A stretch of 64,000 bases of DNA, taken from contig JAYKKM010000222.1 in the NCBI GenBank assembly GCA_035772405.1, forward strand, positions 1,653,501 through 1,717,500. Direction: 5' to 3'. The stretch's first letter is position 1. Every line of letters starts with the position of its first letter. The notes below the pieces were generated by a model that saw only the letters and a program-made list of their open reading frames with translations, searched no databases and was not told the DNA's origin. The DNA is from Chrysogorgia sp. JL179-B06 (taxonomy: Eukaryota; Cnidaria; Anthozoa; Scleralcyonacea; Chrysogorgiidae). The position numbers were made by a program, and so were the translations under genes. Below are positions 60,992 to 64,000 of this stretch, piece by piece.

Positions 60992-61885
60992 CTATAATAA
61001 AGAAATAAAATTAATATAATATTCTTCAAGTTCATCAACGAGTTCTTTGTCGCGTAATATCCCCATAAAATCAACTTCTATATTTTTACAGGCTAACTCT
61101 TTATTTATAGTATTACCGTACAAACATAATGTATCTTGTATATTTTTACAACATCTAAAACGATAATAAAAAATTTCTGAAATTACTGATGGACTTAAAC
61201 GGTGACAAACCTCATCATCATCACTTTCTACTTTTATTTTCTTAATCTTTTCGTTGTCGTCGTCATCGTCGACGTCGTCGTCAAAATTGAGTGTGGGTTT
61301 CTTTTTCTTCAATACTCGTTTTTTGACTGGGGTAGGTTGGGATTTATGACCTGTTGCATGATTAGACTTTCTTAGGGCAATAATATATTCATCCAAGGAA
61401 TCTTTCTTTTTTATATGAAAACTACCCCAATCATCAGACCATACGATTTCACTTGGCGTTGCGTTGTTGTTGTTGTTGCTGGTTGTCGGTGTTGGATCAT
61501 CGTCAAATTCCATTGCATCGGCTAATTCGTTATCTTGATATTGATAACAAATTTCCAAACCACCCCACGCATCTGTACGAACAACCAAACGGCATGTTTG
61601 CTTTTTCCAATTTTCAAATCTTACCACTTCAAAAAATATCTGCACCAATTTCTCTTGAATGCTAATCTTATTAAGAACATTCAACAATGAGGGAATATGA
61701 TCATTTTTCACTTCAACAGCGCTATTGTATGTGTACTTGTCACATCTTTTATTTGTCGGATATACTTTTGCGAGAATAGCATTACCGTTGATTTTTTTTT
61801 GTGCAATTATTTTTGCAGACAAATCTGTATACGATTGCATTTTATAAAAATGATCATATTGTTGTCGTGCAAAAAGTTCCACCAT
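60992..61885 (-). CDS. Unknown acidic protein, 297 aa (copy B)
   Basis: The intact form begins MVELFARQQYDHFYKMQSYT. Residues 1-110 are mixed and Cys-containing (CDKYTYNSAVEVKND; RLVVRTDAWGGLEICYQYQD). A Thr/Asn linker, a DWGSFHIKKKDSLDEYI block, a basic patch (VKKRVLKKKKP) and an Asp run (DDDVDDDDDNE) follow. The C-terminal 80 residues are helical with FRCCKNIQDTLC. The start fits a TATAAAAT on the minus strand (61,943-61,950). Nuclear regulator or DNA-associated virion protein is plausible. Family unknown. Confidence 0.65.
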   Translation of the reverse strand: MVELFARQQYDHFYKMQSYTDLSAKIIAQKKINGNAILAKVYPTNKRCDKYTYNSAVEVKNDHIPSLLNVLNKISIQEKLVQIFFEVVRFENWKKQTCRLVVRTDAWGGLEICYQYQDNELADAMEFDDDPTPTTSNNNNNATPSEIVWSDDWGSFHIKKKDSLDEYIIALRKSNHATGHKSQPTPVKKRVLKKKKPTLNFDDDVDDDDDNEKIKKIKVESDDDEVCHRLSPSVISEIFYYRFRCCKNIQDTLCLYGNTINKELACKNIEVDFMGILRDKELVDELEEYYINFISLL

Positions 61886-61992
61886 CTCTGAATCTGTTCC
61901 CGAGTGAAGGGTAAATGACGAATCACTGTAGGGACAGTGTTTATTTTATACCCTCCTCACAATTAAAAAAAATTTCCATCAAAAAAATTTTA

Positions 61993-62553
61993 TTACACTA
62001 ATAACATGTATAATTGATTACAACATTTGATATCGAATAAACTACAGTGTTTGCGTTGCATAACTCCTAAAATTTTACATAACTTTTTATGTTGTTTTTG
62101 TGTTTTTATTTTACATTCTATTTTATTTTCTAAAAATGCAACAAGTGCTTTCCCTATTCTTCCATTTCCATCGGAAAAAGGATGAATGGTTTTAAAAATA
62201 TAATAAATCAAGCCTGATATATTTTTTCTTTGATAGTTTTTTACGTAAAATTCATCTAAATGTTCCATATATTGTTGAATATATAGGGGATCAACCCCCT
62301 CATGAAATCCAACAAATCTTTTTTTTTTACTGTAATGTCCAGCATTCGTTAAATGGACCATAGATATTTCATGAATAGTTTTACAACATTCACTTATTTT
62401 CCATTTTTCATTTTTTTCCATATAAAATTTTCGAAGGGCAAAACAAAATCTCCCACATCTCATCCAAAATTCTTTTTCATTTTCTTCGTCTTCTTCCATT
62501 CGTATAACATCATACGCAAACACTTTAAATTTTATACAATCTTTTAATTCCAT
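61993..62553 (-). CDS. Fic-domain protein, 186 aa (copy B, intact)
   Basis: It begins MELKDCIKFKVFAYDVIRME, followed by an acidic segment and helices. The Fic core includes the flap-like RFVGFHEGVDPLYIQQYMEH and the active-site loop HPFSDGNGRIGK (residues ~130-141). The catalytic His, acidic residue and GNGR anion hole are kept; the terminal Arg is Lys. No (S/T)xxxE(G/N) inhibitory helix is evident, so it may be unregulated. Fic enzymes AMPylate or otherwise modify host proteins. It starts after the large unknown gene with a four-base gap or less. Confidence 0.8.
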   Translation of the reverse strand: MELKDCIKFKVFAYDVIRMEEDEENEKEFWMRCGRFCFALRKFYMEKNEKWKISECCKTIHEISMVHLTNAGHYSKKKRFVGFHEGVDPLYIQQYMEHLDEFYVKNYQRKNISGLIYYIFKTIHPFSDGNGRIGKALVAFLENKIECKIKTQKQHKKLCKILGVMQRKHCSLFDIKCCNQLYMLLV

Positions 62554-62558
62554 TTTTT

Positions 62559-63735
62559 TTACATACACGTTTGTTCCCTAATACTTTTATAAAAAATATC
62601 CCAATTAACATTCGATTCAGTCAGTTCGTTTTCATATATAGGATTTCTTGAAATTAAATTATAATTCAATGTTGTTTGTATATATTTTCTTATCATAGTA
62701 AATAAATCTTTTACTTCATCTTCAACCATTATTACATGTGCAAATATTTTCTCATTATATTTAAATTCTCCCATTCCTCCATAATTTTTTAATTGCGTAA
62801 CATCGACAGGATGTAATAGTGGGTTTTCATTTAAATCATAATTACTTTTGTTTAAAATACTTAATTTCAAAGGATCAAACTCAAAAAATAACTTTGACTC
62901 TTACATTTTTTATACCGACATTTATCAAAGGATACTTTACCCATTTTTATATAATATATAAAATTCCAAAAATCATATCTAATATTTTTTTCAGAAAGAC
63001 CTTTTTTTTGTCTATTGAGAAAACTTCCTATAGGATTATGTTTACGACAATAAAATATAAAACATGAAGTGATCATCATGATAATATTTTTAGTTGAACT
63101 ACAATAAACATAAGAATTGAAAATACTTGGTGCTACCATTAACAAATAAATATTTAAAAAAAGATTTAAATCACCTTTCTCGCGCTGTATGTGCTTAAAT
63201 TTGCTTACTAAACTTTCTTTTCCATAACCCAGGGTATAAGATAAGTATTTCCTTTCAATGGTTAGATTTTGTAGAATATATGTATAATGAAACTTATCTT
63301 TGGCTCTTAAACATTGAAATAAATCTGAGTGGTGGTTTTCAAGGGGTAATACAATAAATAATTCGTTAAAACAATCGGGAAATGAAAAAAAACTACAGCA
63401 TAACGTGTCTGATTCAACTAGTATAGTACGTTGATCAAGCCATGATCTCATCAAGGAATATATTTTCTTTGACTTGTTTGTAAATTCGGGATCAAATAAG
63501 AGAAACGATCTTCTAGGATAAAATAGGATTCCATTCCACGGTTTCCCTTGATTTTTTTCATATTGACTGTATAGCTTTCTTCACCTGGGTGAATGTTTTC
63601 ACATTTCATCCTGGGACATGTGATATATTTTCCACGATAATAATCAAATAATCCACATAACCAAAATAAATATCCAATTTCTCCTTGGTTAAAATATTGA
63701 AAATAAAGAACAACTCTTAAAATTGTTTCAATCAT
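62559..63735 (-). pseudogene. Large unknown Cys-containing protein (copy B), frameshifts
   Basis: Three overlapping frames: MIETILRVVLYFQYFNQGEIG with KYITCPRMKCENIHPG; then MMRSWLDQRTILVESDTLCC and SCFIFYCRKHNPIG; then MKLSILNKSNYDLNENP to NWDIFYKSIREQTCM. Breaks lie near 63,455 and 62,870. Full length would be about 390 codons, as in copy A. Repeated Cys pairs suggest metal binding. The paralogue in the left half of B (44,197-45,370) shows duplication before the copies split. Confidence 0.6.
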
Positions 63736-63857
63736 AATGCTGTGATTTTGAAATGTTTTTTACTCTTTATATAGCTTTTTCAAATTCATTAAGCTAAATA
63801 AAATAAAAAACATTTTGTTTTCGGGTTCATTCTTCAGTTGAATCTCATGCAAGCAAT

Positions 63858-64000
63858 ATGTCAAAACCCAAACAGTATGATCTTCACTATCTTAAAGAAA
63901 ATTGTCGATATCAAATATTTATTGTACGTAAATGTGAACAAATCCTAAATCCATGCTTTCCTATGAATCGATTATATATAAATTTGGAAGTTATGGAGTA
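63858..64000 (+). CDS. Small accessory paralogue P1, cut by window end (copy B)
   Basis: It begins MSKPKQYDLHYLKENCRYQI and is open to the window edge, lacking the 23-base duplication that breaks copy A. Promoter sequence upstream matches copy A. Confidence 0.6.
   Translation, partial: MSKPKQYDLHYLKENCRYQIFIVRKCEQILNPCFPMNRLYINLEVME

Larger units (their letters stand above)
38428..64000. mobile_element. Copy B of the Maverick/adintovirus-like element (right end outside window)
   Basis: This holds the full viral gene set: PolB, ATPase, protease, MCP, penton, integrase and accessory genes. Mapping copy A's right end (11,898) onto B predicts its end near 69,700, so the whole is about 31 kb. 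AT content is high throughout and clearly differs from lineage C. Confidence 0.85.

Noticed and set aside
1..64000. CRISPR arrays, rRNA or tRNA genes
   Set aside because: No regularly spaced repeats of CRISPR type and no recognisable rRNA; no tRNA cloverleaf was found by eye, though a scan was not possible.

Overview
The window is nuclear DNA of a metazoan, most likely a marine invertebrate; a bivalve-like mollusc is only a guess from repeat style. It holds several integrated copies of large Maverick/Polinton-type (adintovirus-like) DNA viruses plus about 9.5 kb of ordinary host DNA. Evidence for a eukaryotic host is GT-AG introns, TATA/initiator promoters, MITE-like foldback repeats, a LINE 3' end and decayed host exons.

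Layout. (1) 1-11,898 is the right part of copy A of an AT-rich element family. On the minus strand it carries capsid (MCP), a small basic protein, three linked small genes, penton, integrase, an unknown acidic protein, a Fic-domain protein and a large unknown protein. An accessory array of small genes on both strands follows, and the copy ends in a terminal inverted repeat (TIR). (2) 11,899-25,488 is an older, less AT-rich and decayed Maverick lineage (C). It has an ATPase 3' half, core proteins, a penton fragment, a chromodomain integrase, two copies of a small gene pair, an MCP half, protein-primed DNA polymerase B and a LINE fragment. (3) 25,489-28,920 is the left end only (copy D) of the A/B family. 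(4) 28,921-38,427 is host DNA rich in foldback repeats, with remnants of one host gene. (5) 38,428-64,000 is copy B of the A/B family, from its left TIR to beyond the window. Positions 57,840-64,000 of B are a near-identical direct repeat of 1-6,200. Projecting A onto B gives a full element of about 31 kb, large for a Maverick.

How the genes fit together. Copy B has the complete Maverick set: integrase (insertion), DNA polymerase B (replication), FtsK/HerA-type packaging ATPase, adenain-like protease, MCP, penton, and small basic or core proteins that share a QKGG motif. Around this core is an unusual accessory set: a 415-residue protein whose N-terminus resembles the histone H3 tail, a SET-domain methyltransferase-like protein, a Fic-domain protein, an N-myristoylation-signal protein, an RNase-H-like candidate, a spliced acidic protein, and a diverse family of small beta-rich paralogues. 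Most of those paralogues have their own TATA box about 40 bases before the ATG. Several structural-side genes are instead linked by overlapping stop/start codons.

Integrity. Many genes in A and B are broken by one-base changes in A/T runs. Some ORFs are intact in one copy and broken in the other. This fits recent integration followed by decay, but assembly error in homopolymers cannot be excluded from sequence alone. Copy A appears to have inserted inside the ATPase gene of the older element C, just before its Walker B motif.
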